Shown here: positions 25,029 through 33,275 of the stretch, in pieces
How the letters are laid out: each line of letters begins with the position of its first letter
Position numbering within the stretch: position 1 is the stretch's first letter
Source of the DNA: Pseudomonas sp. CC120222-01a
GTDB lineage: Bacteria > Pseudomonadota > Gammaproteobacteria > Pseudomonadales > Pseudomonadaceae
Reading direction: 5' to 3'
NCBI RefSeq assembly: GCF_003097235.1
Contig: NZ_QEQQ01000013.1
Span: 62,001 to 126,000, forward strand
DNA length: 64,000 nt
The notes under the pieces: model-generated
What the model saw: only the letters and a program-made list of their open reading frames with translations
Told to the model about the DNA's origin: nothing
Databases searched by the model: none
Program-made: the position numbers and the translations under genes

Positions 25029-26322
25029 TCTGGCTGATGGCGTCGACCACGTGACGCGAACCCTGCTGGATCTCCATGATCACCGTCCCTGCCTCGTTGG
25101 CCAGGGCAACGCCATGCCCGGTGCGTAACAGGCTCGACTGCATGCTGGCCACGGCGGTCAGCGACAGGTCGTGGTTCTGGCGCACCACATCGACGATTTC
25201 CAGCGTCGCCTTGCTGGTGCGCGCCGCCAGGCTGCGTACCTCGTCGGCCACCACGGCAAAGCCACGGCCATGCTCACCGGCCCGGGCCGCCTCGATGGCC
25301 GCGTTCAAGGCCAGCAGGTTGGTCTGGTCGGCGATGCCGCGAATGGTCAGCACGATCTGCCCGATCACATCCGACTGCTTGCTCACCGCATCGATGCTGC
25401 GCGCGGCATCATTGAGCTCCTGGGATATCTGCTCGATGACCGCTACGGTCTGCTGGACGACCTCGGTGCCCTTGCGCGCGCAGGCATCGGTCTGCACCGA
25501 ACTGGCGTGAGCCGCATCGGCAGCGCTTTGCTGGGTGCTGACCTGCGCAGTGATGTCGCTGGCGAACTTGACCACTTTGTACAAGCGGCCCTTGTTGTCG
25601 AAGATCGGGTTGTACGAGGCCTCCAGATACACCGTCTGGCCCTGCTTGTTGATCCGCTCGAAGCGGTGCGAGTGATATTCGCCGCGGTTGAGCGAAGCCC
25701 AGAATTCGCGGTATGCGCCGGATTCGCGTTCATGGGGCAGGCAGAACAGCCCATGGTGGCGCCCCACGACTTCCTCCAGGCGATAACCCATGGTCGCCAG
25801 GAAGTTCTGGTTGGCCTTGATCACCCGCCCTTGCGGGGTGAACTCGACTACGGCCATGGACCGGCCAATGGCCTTGAGCAGGCTTTCGCTCTCATGTTCG
25901 TCCTTGACCCGCTGGCTGATATCGGCCGCCACCTTGATCACGCTGGTAACTTGCTGTTGCGCGTCGAGCACCGGCATGTAGCTGGCCTCCAGCCAGACCT
26001 CGCGGCCAGCCTTGTCGACGCGCTCGAACGTGCCGCTGATGGCCTTGCCCTGCCCCAGTTCATGCCACAGTTGCTGGTATTCGGCGCTCTTGGCGTAGCC
26101 TGGGTCACAGAACAGCCGGTGGTGCTTGCCGCGCAGCTCGTCGACGCTGTAGCCCATGGCCTGGCAAAACTGGGCATTGGCATCAAGAATGGTACCGTCT
26201 GGGGCGAACTCGATCATGGCCATGCAGCGGCTGATCGCGGCAAGCTTGGCCTGGCTCTCGGCCAGGGCCTCACGGGTACGCTGAATCTCGATCAAATCAG
26301 ACTTACGGTGGAAGTCGAACAT
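25003..26322 (-). CDS. BdlA-like cytosolic PAS-PAS-MCP protein
   Basis: I chose the ATG at 26322 because AGGA lies 10 nt upstream and the protein then begins MFDFHRKSDLIEIQRTREAL. The 439 residues contain two PAS domains (about 25-140 and 147-265), each with GREVWLEASY or GQTVYLEASY in its core. A methyl-accepting signalling domain (about 265-439) has the hairpin tip IRGIADQTNLLALNAAIEAA. There is no transmembrane segment. P. aeruginosa BdlA, which controls biofilm dispersion, has the same plan. The 3' end overlaps the BvgS-like gene by 26 bp, tail to tail. Confidence 0.86.
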   Translation of the reverse strand: MFDFHRKSDLIEIQRTREALAESQAKLAAISRCMAMIEFAPDGTILDANAQFCQAMGYSVDELRGKHHRLFCDPGYAKSAEYQQLWHELGQGKAISGTFERVDKAGREVWLEASYMPVLDAQQQVTSVIKVAADISQRVKDEHESESLLKAIGRSMAVVEFTPQGRVIKANQNFLATMGYRLEEVVGRHHGLFCLPHERESGAYREFWASLNRGEYHSHRFERINKQGQTVYLEASYNPIFDNKGRLYKVVKFASDITAQVSTQQSAADAAHASSVQTDACARKGTEVVQQTVAVIEQISQELNDAARSIDAVSKQSDVIGQIVLTIRGIADQTNLLALNAAIEAARAGEHGRGFAVVADEVRSLAARTSKATLEIVDVVRQNHDLSLTAVASMQSSLLRTGHGVALANEAGTVIMEIQQGSRHVVDAISQINSTLQLH

Positions 26323-26436
26323 GGCGCCAGGATCCTTGATGCCCAGGGTTTTCTGAGCATAGATCGGCTTTGTTGCCGTGCAAGCCAAGTGATATCACTT
26401 GGTGATTAACCCGTTAGCGACGTTTCCTGCAAAACC

Positions 26437-27456
26437 TCATGAACTCTCGCGCACCATCAGCTCAAAGCCCAGATCCTGCTGCTCGGTCGCTACCCGCTTG
26501 CCATCGAGCAACGCCAGCAATGCCTGGGCGGCCCCCCGACCAACAGCCGCCCGCGGGGTGCGAATGGAAGTCAGCCGCGGCACCATGTGCGCCGATGCGG
26601 GCAGGTCATTGAAGCCGACCATGGCCACCTGGCGTGGCACCTCGATGCCTTGACGCAACGCTTGCAACACCGCGCCCTGGGCAAGGTCGTCGTTGCAGAA
26701 GAAGATGCCGTCCACATCAGGCGCCTGCGCCAACAGCTGGCTGAACAGTTCGCTGCCCAGCGCAATGGATGACGGTTGTGGCGCCAGGATCTCCAGCTCG
26801 GTGGCCTGCATGCCGGCGTCAGCAAGGGCCTGGCGGAAGCCTTCGGCGCGCTGCATCACCCGTGGGTCGAGCTGCGCGGCAATGAACGCCAGGCGCCGCC
26901 GGCCACGCTCGATCAGGTGCGTCGCTGCGGCCCGCCCGGCCTGCTGCTGGGAAAAGCCCACCGACAACGCGCCCGCCTCACCGCCCAGCTCCATCATGTG
27001 CACGCAAGGCACGCCGCTGGCGGCCAGCATCTGCCGCGCCGCATCGCTGCGATCGAAGCCGGTGAGCAGCATGCCGCAGGGCTGATAGGCCAGGTAATTG
27101 CGGATCAGGTTTTCTTCTTCGTCGAGATCGTAGTGATAGTTGCCAATCAACACTTCGAGCCCACGCGGGCGCATGACCTCGTGGATAGCCTCCAGGGTGT
27201 CGATGAACAGCTGGTTGGACAACGACGGAATCAGCACCACCACCGACTGGCTGCGCGCCGACGCCAGCGCCCGGGCCGCCGGGTTGGCGACGTAGCCCAG
27301 AGAAGCAGCGGCAGCCACGACCTTTTCCACCAGTTCCGGCGCAACCGTGCTGACCCCGCGCAGCGCGCGCGAAGCGGTAATCGGGGAAACCCCGGAAAGC
27401 CTGGCGACTTCAGCCAGCGTGGGACGACCTGTGGTGCGGGAGCCTGTGCGCGACAT
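26437..27456 (-). CDS. gntR: GntR, LacI-family repressor of gluconate genes
   Basis: This 339-residue LacI-type regulator has helix-turn-helix TLAEVARLSGVSPITASRALRG at 13-34 and a periplasmic-binding-type core (about 70-335). Divergent gntK and downstream gntP make it the gluconate regulator. A palindromic site at 27501-27518 lies 45 bp upstream of its own start, so autoregulation is likely. A LacI member should release DNA on binding gluconate or a phosphorylated product. Confidence 0.9.
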   Translation of the reverse strand: MSRTGSRTTGRPTLAEVARLSGVSPITASRALRGVSTVAPELVEKVVAAAASLGYVANPAARALASARSQSVVVLIPSLSNQLFIDTLEAIHEVMRPRGLEVLIGNYHYDLDEEENLIRNYLAYQPCGMLLTGFDRSDAARQMLAASGVPCVHMMELGGEAGALSVGFSQQQAGRAAATHLIERGRRRLAFIAAQLDPRVMQRAEGFRQALADAGMQATELEILAPQPSSIALGSELFSQLLAQAPDVDGIFFCNDDLAQGAVLQALRQGIEVPRQVAMVGFNDLPASAHMVPRLTSIRTPRAAVGRGAAQALLALLDGKRVATEQQDLGFELMVRESS

Positions 27457-27500
27457 GGATGTTGTAATTTTACTACTTGCAGGAATGGGGAACGGCCACT

Positions 27501-27518
27501 AAGGTAGCGCTGTCTCAG
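27501..27518. promoter_or_regulatory. GntR operator 1 (gntR side)
   Basis: AAGGTAGCGCTGTCTCAG contains the AGCGCT core and shares GTAGCGCTGTCTC with the two other sites nearby. It lies in the gntR-gntK intergenic region. Confidence 0.75.
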
Positions 27519-27628
27519 GACGCAGGCAATGTAATCTTTGGTAGTGGCCACTGCAGCATGCTGCCAAGCGTCCATACTGCGTAAGGACAAGATCAATAAC
27601 ACCGGGGAGGTGGCGTTTCGTTTGCGAC

Positions 27629-27644
27629 GAGACAGCGCTATCTC
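27629..27644. promoter_or_regulatory. GntR operator 2 (gntK side)
   Basis: GAGACAGCGCTATCTC is a near-perfect palindrome with the same core in the opposite orientation. It lies about 8 bp before the gntK ribosome-binding site, where a repressor would block transcription. Confidence 0.8.
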
Positions 27645-27662
27645 ACCCCGCAGGAGGTACTG

Positions 27663-28202
27663 ATGAATTCTCCCCTGTCCGCCATCGTGGTGATGGGCGT
27701 GGCCGGCTGCGGCAAAAGCTGCGTCGGTGATGCCATTGCCAAGCGAAGCGGCGGTCGCCTGATCGAAGGCGACGCATTCCACCCTGCCGAAAACATCCGC
27801 AAGATGAGCGCCGGCATCCCCCTGGACGACGATGACCGTGCCGGCTGGCTGGTGCGCCTGGGCCAGGAGCTGCAAGCAACGGTGCAGGCTGGCGAACGGC
27901 CGATCCTCACTTGCTCGGCGCTCAAGCGCCGTTACCGCGACACCCTGCGCGCGGCGATGCCGGAGTTGGTGTTCGTGTTCCTCGAACTCACCCCTGCCGA
28001 GGCCGAAAAGCGCGTGCTCGCCCGCCCCGGCCACTTCATGCCGGCGAGCCTGATCGACAGCCAGTTCGCCGCACTCGAATCCCCCCGCGGCGAGCCGCTG
28101 ACCCTGCCGCTGGACGCCACGCAACCGATTGCGGTGCTCGCCGAAACGGTCGACGCCTGGCTAAAGCCCTGCGGTGAGCGGAACCTGGCGCGGACTGCCT
28201 GA
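27663..28202 (+). CDS. gntK: gluconokinase GntK
   Basis: This 179-residue P-loop kinase has Walker A GVAGCGKS (12-19), EGDAFHPAENIRKMSAGIPLDDDDRAGWL (the gluconate-binding region of the family) and LTCSALKRRYRDTLR. It phosphorylates gluconate to 6-phosphogluconate for the Entner-Doudoroff pathway. A strong Shine-Dalgarno AGGAGG precedes the ATG. Divergent from gntR; gntP is 112 bp further on. Confidence 0.95.
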   Translation: MNSPLSAIVVMGVAGCGKSCVGDAIAKRSGGRLIEGDAFHPAENIRKMSAGIPLDDDDRAGWLVRLGQELQATVQAGERPILTCSALKRRYRDTLRAAMPELVFVFLELTPAEAEKRVLARPGHFMPASLIDSQFAALESPRGEPLTLPLDATQPIAVLAETVDAWLKPCGERNLARTA

Positions 28203-28225
28203 ACCGGCGGTTTTTCCGGCTCACC

Positions 28226-28242
28226 AAAGATAGCGCTGTCTC
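28226..28242. promoter_or_regulatory. GntR operator 3 (gntP leader)
   Basis: AAAGATAGCGCTGTCTC repeats the core of the other two GntR sites, 73 bp upstream of gntP. The transporter can therefore be controlled separately from gntK. Confidence 0.78.
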
Positions 28243-28314
28243 GACGCCGGAAGGCGGCGAAAGTTCAATAAAAAGCTACGCCAAAAACAACGATAAGACC
28301 GAGGCATCACAACC

Positions 28315-29667
28315 ATGTTCGGACTGGCTACAGATACCTACCTGCTGCTCGACGCGCTGGTCACCATCGTCGGGCTGATCCTGCTGATCACCCATTTCAA
28401 GGTCCACCCCTTCGTCGCCCTGACCCTGGCCGCCGGCTTCCTCGGCCTGACCTCCGGCATGCCGGTGGCCAAGGTGATGAAGTCGTTCCAGGACGGTTTC
28501 GGTGGCGTGCTCGGCTTCGTCGGCATCGTCCTCGCCCTGGGCACGATGCTAGGCAAGCTGATGGCCGACTCCGGCGGCGCCGACCAGATCGCGCAAACCC
28601 TGATCCGCGCCTTCGGCAAGAAGAACGTGCATTGGGCAATGATGTTCGCTGCCTTCCTGGTCGGCATTCCGCTGTTCTTCGAGATCGGCTTCGTGCTGCT
28701 GATTCCGCTGGTGTTCATCGTCGCCCGGCGCTCGGGCGTGTCGCTGGTCAAGATCGGCATCCCGCTGCTGGCCGGCCTTTCGGTGGTGCATGGCCTGGTC
28801 CCGCCACACCCGGGCCCGCTGCTGGCGATCGGGATCTTCCACGCCGACATCGGCAAGACCATCTTCTATGGCCTGCTGGTGGCGTTGCCCACGGCGATCA
28901 TCGCCGGCCCGCTGTTCGGTAACTTCATTTCCCGCTACATCCCCGGCAACCCATCGCAGGAGCTGATGGACCAGATTGCCAAGGAATCGGACCAGAGCAA
29001 CCTGCCCAGCTTCACCATCACCCTGATCACCGTGCTGCTACCCGTGGCGCTGATGCTGCTCAAGACCTTCGCCGATGTGGTACTGCCGGCCGAGCACATC
29101 ATCCGCCAGTGGATGGACCTGATCGGCCACCCGATCACCGCGCTGCTCGCCGCCCTGTTGCTGGCCTTCTATACCTTCGGCTCGGCCCGTGGCTTCAGCC
29201 GCCAGCAGATCATGAAGATGCTCGACCAGAGCCTGGCACCGACTGCGGCCATCGTACTGATCGTCGGTGCCGGTGGCGGCTTCAAGCAGATGCTGGTGGA
29301 TACCGGCGTGGGTAACGTGATCGGGCAGATGGCCGTGCAGGCGGAAATTTCACCCATTATGCTGGCCTGGCTGGTAGCGGCGGTGATCCGCATCGCCACA
29401 GGTTCGGCGACCGTGGCGACCATTACCGGTGCCGGCATCGTCGCCCCGGTGATCGACCTGGTGCCAGGGGTCAACCGCGAACTGCTGGTGCTGGCCACCG
29501 GCGCCGGCTCGCTGATCCTGTCCCACGTCAACGATGCTGGCTTCTGGCTGGTGAAGCAGTACTTCAACATGACCGTGGCCGAAACCTTCAAGACCTGGAG
29601 CATGATGGAGACGATCCTGTCGATCGTCGGCATCATCTTCATCATGGCGCTGTCGACGGTAGTGTGA
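28315..29667 (+). CDS. gntP: GntP-family gluconate:H+ symporter
   Basis: This 450-residue membrane protein has 12-14 helices. It shows GntP signatures such as GFGGVLGFVGIVLALGTMLGKLMADSGGA, FLVGIPLFFEIGFVLLIPL, GLVPPHPGPL and SHVNDAGFWLVKQYF. It imports gluconate across the inner membrane. Gluconate is a major carbon intermediate in Pseudomonas because glucose is oxidised in the periplasm. It has its own GntR operator. Confidence 0.93.
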   Translation: MFGLATDTYLLLDALVTIVGLILLITHFKVHPFVALTLAAGFLGLTSGMPVAKVMKSFQDGFGGVLGFVGIVLALGTMLGKLMADSGGADQIAQTLIRAFGKKNVHWAMMFAAFLVGIPLFFEIGFVLLIPLVFIVARRSGVSLVKIGIPLLAGLSVVHGLVPPHPGPLLAIGIFHADIGKTIFYGLLVALPTAIIAGPLFGNFISRYIPGNPSQELMDQIAKESDQSNLPSFTITLITVLLPVALMLLKTFADVVLPAEHIIRQWMDLIGHPITALLAALLLAFYTFGSARGFSRQQIMKMLDQSLAPTAAIVLIVGAGGGFKQMLVDTGVGNVIGQMAVQAEISPIMLAWLVAAVIRIATGSATVATITGAGIVAPVIDLVPGVNRELLVLATGAGSLILSHVNDAGFWLVKQYFNMTVAETFKTWSMMETILSIVGIIFIMALSTVV

Positions 29668-29700
29668 CCGCTGATCGGGGTGATGGCACCTGAGCATCGC

Positions 29701-29733
29701 GGGTAGGGCCCAACGCAAGTATGTGCCCTACCC
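29701..29733. terminator. hairpin between gntP and the small secreted protein gene
   Basis: GGGTAGGGC pairs with GCCCTACCC, with a 15-nt loop. No T-run follows, so termination is uncertain. Confidence 0.5.
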
Positions 29734-29751
29734 AATGCAAAGGAGCCTGCC

Positions 29752-30048
29752 ATGCCCCGTTCAACCTTGCTGTTGCTTGCCCTGCTCAGCTCGCCGCTGG
29801 CCCTGGCGGTCGGCACCGGGCCCACCTACCCCGATGACCCGCACAACCCGGCGCCGCAGCCGGGTGTCGACAGCACCCTGAACCCCATCGAAAAGCCCAT
29901 GCCCAGGGATACCGACCCGCGCATCCAGGGCAATGACCCGGAAAGCCCACCGGCCAAGCAGAATGACAACCGCGACCTGCCGGGGATGGATGGCAGCGGC
30001 TCGGAAAGGACTGGGCGGCAAGGCGGAAACAGCTCAGAAGGTCAATAA
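29752..30048 (+). CDS. small secreted Pro/Asp-rich protein, unknown function
   Basis: This 98-residue protein has a signal peptide (MPRSTLLLLALLSSPLALAVG). The rest is a disordered, Pro-, Asp- and Gly-rich tail (YPDDPHNPAPQPGVDSTLNP to GGNSSEGQ) with no cysteine. The composition suggests an unstructured periplasmic or cell-surface peptide. AAGGAGCC precedes the ATG. Unrelated to gluconate genes by sequence. Confidence 0.7.
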   Translation: MPRSTLLLLALLSSPLALAVGTGPTYPDDPHNPAPQPGVDSTLNPIEKPMPRDTDPRIQGNDPESPPAKQNDNRDLPGMDGSGSERTGRQGGNSSEGQ

Positions 30049-30077
30049 AGCTCAAGGGGCGCTATGCGCCCCCTGCC

Positions 30078-31505
30078 TCACCACTGACGCTTGTCGGGCC
30101 GGGTAAGCCCCAGCTTCTCGATGCGGTAACGCAGCATGTCCCGCGACAGGCCGAGCATCCGCGCCGACTTGGTGACGTTCCAGTCGGTACGGTCCAGGGT
30201 CTTGCACACCAGGTCGCGCTCCATGTCCGGCAGGCTGGTGCCCGCCTCCGGCTCATGACGCGGCAGTTCGTACACGGTCGCCGTAGGCTGAGCCACCATC
30301 GGCTCGTCGATCAAGGTCATGCACAGGTTCAACTGATGCGCCTGCACCACCTCATTGGGCGCAAGCAACACGGTCTGCTCCAGCATGTTGCGCAGCTCAC
30401 GCACATTGCCCGGCCAGCTGTAGCTCAACATCAAGGCTTCGGCCTCGGCGCTGAAGCGCAGGTTCGGCTTGCCGTAGCGGCGCCCGTGGTGTGCCAGGAA
30501 ATGCCGGGCCAGCAGCAGCACATCCTGGCCTCGGGCGTACAGCCGCGGCACTTTCAGGGCAATGATGCGCAGGCGGAAGAACAGGTCACGGCGGAACTTG
30601 CCCTGCTGCACCATCTGCTCGAGGTTACAGTTGGTGGCACTGATCACCCGCAGGTCGACCTTGCGCTCCTTGACCGCACCGATACGGCGAATGCTGCGGT
30701 CTTCCAGCAGCTTGAGCAGCTTGGCCTGCAGCACCAGGTCCATCTCACCGATCTCGTCAAGGAACAGCGTGCCACCATCGGCCGCCTCCACCAGGCCCAC
30801 GCGGCGCTCCTTGGCGTCGGTGAACGCGCCCTTCTCATGTCCGAACAGTTCGGCTTCCAGCAAATTGGCCGGGATCGAGGCGCAGTTGAACTCGATGAAC
30901 GGCCCCTTGCTGCGCGAGCCATCGAAATGCAACGCGCGGGCAACCAGCTCCTTGCCGGTACCGGTCTCGCCTTCGACCAACACCGGCGGCAGGTCGTCCA
31001 TCGCCATGCGCCGCTCGGCGTCGAGCACCTGCTGCAACGTGTGCTTGAGGGTGAGCATCGCCGGCGACTCGCCGATCAGCGCCTGCAACCCGGACTTCTG
31101 CGCCTCGCGCTCCTGGTAGAACGACAAGGTGCGCTCCATGCGTTCGGCCGCGAGGGCCTTTTCCAGGGTCAGCTTGAGCTCGGCCAGTACCACCGGTTTG
31201 GTCAGGTAGTGGAACGCGCCCTCCTTCATGGCCTGCACGGCGTCTTCGACATTGCCGTAACCGGTCATCATGATCACCTTGAGGTCAGGCGCCTGCTGCA
31301 CCAGGGTGCGCAGCAGGTCATGCCCGCTCATGCCGGGGAGCGAGTTGTCGGTCAGTACCGCATCGGGCTGGGCCCGCTTGATCTGTTCCAGCGCCAGCTC
31401 CGCACTGTGGCAGAGCGTTACCTCGAAGCCCTTGAGGCTGAGGTAGGTGCGAATGTTGTCGCCGAGGATTTCGTCATCCTCAACTACCAGGATGCTGTGC
31501 TCCAT
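30078..31505 (-). CDS. sigma54-dependent response regulator (NtrC/DctD type)
   Basis: The ATG at 31505 has GGAGGGG 3 nt upstream and gives 475 residues. The receiver has D53 (VLTDNSLPG). The AAA+ domain has Walker A GETGTGKE (179-186), Walker B GGTLFLDE (244-251) and R-fingers in FRRDLFFRL. The Fis-type helix-turn-helix is at the C-terminus (WNVTKSARMLGLSRDMLRYRIEKLGL). The sigma54 contact loop reads GAFTDA (226-231), not GAFTGA. It overlaps the kinase gene by 26 bp, so the two form a two-component pair. Dicarboxylate or another nutrient input is possible but not shown. Confidence 0.9.
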   Translation of the reverse strand: MEHSILVVEDDEILGDNIRTYLSLKGFEVTLCHSAELALEQIKRAQPDAVLTDNSLPGMSGHDLLRTLVQQAPDLKVIMMTGYGNVEDAVQAMKEGAFHYLTKPVVLAELKLTLEKALAAERMERTLSFYQEREAQKSGLQALIGESPAMLTLKHTLQQVLDAERRMAMDDLPPVLVEGETGTGKELVARALHFDGSRSKGPFIEFNCASIPANLLEAELFGHEKGAFTDAKERRVGLVEAADGGTLFLDEIGEMDLVLQAKLLKLLEDRSIRRIGAVKERKVDLRVISATNCNLEQMVQQGKFRRDLFFRLRIIALKVPRLYARGQDVLLLARHFLAHHGRRYGKPNLRFSAEAEALMLSYSWPGNVRELRNMLEQTVLLAPNEVVQAHQLNLCMTLIDEPMVAQPTATVYELPRHEPEAGTSLPDMERDLVCKTLDRTDWNVTKSARMLGLSRDMLRYRIEKLGLTRPDKRQW

Positions 31506-32973
31506 GGTCCCCTCCCGCTGCGATATTGAAAGTGAGGCTGACGCGGGTTCCTTCCTCTTCACGGCTGCTCAGGCTGACCGAGCCACCAAACCGTTCCATG
31601 ATCCGCTTGACCAGGGCCAGGCCCACGCCGAGGCCGCCCTGCTTTGTGGTGAAGAATGGCTTGAACACCATTCTTTCCTGCTGTTGGCTCATGCCCTTGC
31701 CGGTGTCACTGAGCAACAGCTGCGCGCGCTGGCCATCCTGCAGACTGACCTGTGCATGCAGGACGCCGCCCTTGGGCATGGCTTCCAGGGCATTGGAAAA
31801 CAGGCTGTTGAGAATCTGCGTCAATTGCAGGGGCTGGCTGGCCACCTGCAGCGCCTGCGGCCCTTCGTAGCTGAAGTGCACGCCGTTGCGCTCGATCTGC
31901 TGGGCAAAGGCTTGATGGGTATCTTCGATGGCCGCCACCAGGTCCACCGCCTCGGCGGTATCGCTGGCTGGGCGCAGTGACACCAGCAGCTCACGCACCC
32001 AGCGCGACATGCGATCAACCTGGGTAATGATGTCATTGATGTTCTTCTGCGCCAGCGGGCTGGCGATTTCCTCGGCCAGCTCGGCGCTGGAGCGGATATT
32101 GGCCAGCGGGTTGCGCAAGCTATGGGCCACGGCGGAGGACATCTCGCCCAGGGCCACGTAGGTTTCGCTGGCCACCAGCCGGTCCTGTTGCTGCTGCAAC
32201 ATGTGCGCGGCGCGGCGCACGATCCAGAACAGGCCGAAGTAGATCAGCGCCCCGCCTACCAGGGTCGATGCCCAGATCAGCACGTAACCGCGCTGGATAC
32301 GCCGCACCAGGTCCTGCGGCTCCTTGTAGATCTCGACCATGGCCAAGGCCTGCTCGCCCTGGCTGTCGAACAAGGGGATGTAGTTTTCGATGAACAGGTA
32401 TTTGGGCTGGCGCAGGAATTTCTGCTCTTCACGGCCTTCTGCAACCTTGTGGTAGCTGGCCGACACCGCCTTGCGCGAGCTGAAAGCGCGGTTCAGGCCA
32501 CCGTCGTTTTCGATGCGCTTGCCAATCAGCTCAGGGTTGGTGGACCAGACGATGGTACGGTCTCGGGCATAGACAATGGCCAGCAAGGTATCCGGCAAAT
32601 GCTCGACGTGGTCGAGAAACTCGTCCCGCGTCGACTCGGCAAGCTCCGGGCTGACCTGCAGGTGCTGTTGATCCAGGCGCGGGTTGAGCAGCTCGCCCAT
32701 GGTGGTGCCGGGCGGTAGCTGCGAATGACGCACTTCGGCCAAGGCCAGGGACTGGATGAACTGGGCAGTGAGCATGGCATCCCGCTGGACGCTGTCACGG
32801 ACCACGAAGCGGGTCGACACGTAGCCCAGGCCACCGGCCACCGCAGTGATGATCAGCAGGCTGATCACCGAGAACCAGCGCAGCAGGTTGAACTCGTGCA
32901 GCGGCGCGGCAAGGCTACTGCTGCTGGGCAGTGCAGCGGGCTTCACGGGGACATCTTCATCCAGCATCTGCAT
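31480..32973 (-). CDS. sensor histidine kinase, partner of the sigma54 regulator
   Basis: This 497-residue kinase has two membrane helices (about 35-57 and 232-252) with a periplasmic sensor of about 175 residues between them. A HisKA domain (VAHSLRNPLANIRSS, H284) and a HATPase (about 370-485; SDTGKGM, GLGVGLALVKRIMERFGG) follow. Its 3' end overlaps the regulator start by 26 bp. The paralogue at 33276-34733 shows the same order and many identical blocks, indicating a tandem duplication. Confidence 0.9.
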   Translation of the reverse strand: MQMLDEDVPVKPAALPSSSSLAAPLHEFNLLRWFSVISLLIITAVAGGLGYVSTRFVVRDSVQRDAMLTAQFIQSLALAEVRHSQLPPGTTMGELLNPRLDQQHLQVSPELAESTRDEFLDHVEHLPDTLLAIVYARDRTIVWSTNPELIGKRIENDGGLNRAFSSRKAVSASYHKVAEGREEQKFLRQPKYLFIENYIPLFDSQGEQALAMVEIYKEPQDLVRRIQRGYVLIWASTLVGGALIYFGLFWIVRRAAHMLQQQQDRLVASETYVALGEMSSAVAHSLRNPLANIRSSAELAEEIASPLAQKNINDIITQVDRMSRWVRELLVSLRPASDTAEAVDLVAAIEDTHQAFAQQIERNGVHFSYEGPQALQVASQPLQLTQILNSLFSNALEAMPKGGVLHAQVSLQDGQRAQLLLSDTGKGMSQQQERMVFKPFFTTKQGGLGVGLALVKRIMERFGGSVSLSSREEEGTRVSLTFNIAAGGDHGAQHPGS

Positions 32974-33200
32974 CGCGTCGTTCCCATACAGGGAGTCCGT
33001 TCAGAGGTGGTCACCGCGTTGCTACCGATAGTAGCAAATTGATGCCACCCCACCAGGGCAACTACCGTCGCCTTTGTCGCGCGTTACCTGCTGCGAGAAC
33101 CTGCAAAAACTTCGCCATGCCCATAAACCAATCATCATGTTTATATAGATCAACTAGTTACATGGTTCTCATGACTTTTGTTCGAGGATTTTCCCCCACA

Positions 33201-33221
33201 TTTGGGTACTCCTTACCCAAA
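33201..33221. promoter_or_regulatory. 8-bp inverted repeat in AT-rich intergenic region
   Basis: TTTGGGTA and TACCCAAA are separated by CTCCT. They lie in the AT-rich 302-bp gap between the two kinases. This could be a regulator site or a short terminator arm for the upstream kinase. Confidence 0.35.
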
Positions 33222-33275
33222 ATAAACAAAATATAGATATATCAATGCGTTACATCACAATCGTAATAACGATTA

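Noticed and set aside
27231..28124. 297-codon minus-strand frame across gntR 5' end and gntK
   Set aside because: It is antisense to gntK and out of frame with gntR; it has no protein-like features.
33031..33050. sigma54-like TGGCATCAATTTGCTA on the minus strand upstream of the kinase gene
   Set aside because: Only 9 bp separate the GG and GC dinucleotides, where sigma54 requires 10, and the -24 box is imperfect.
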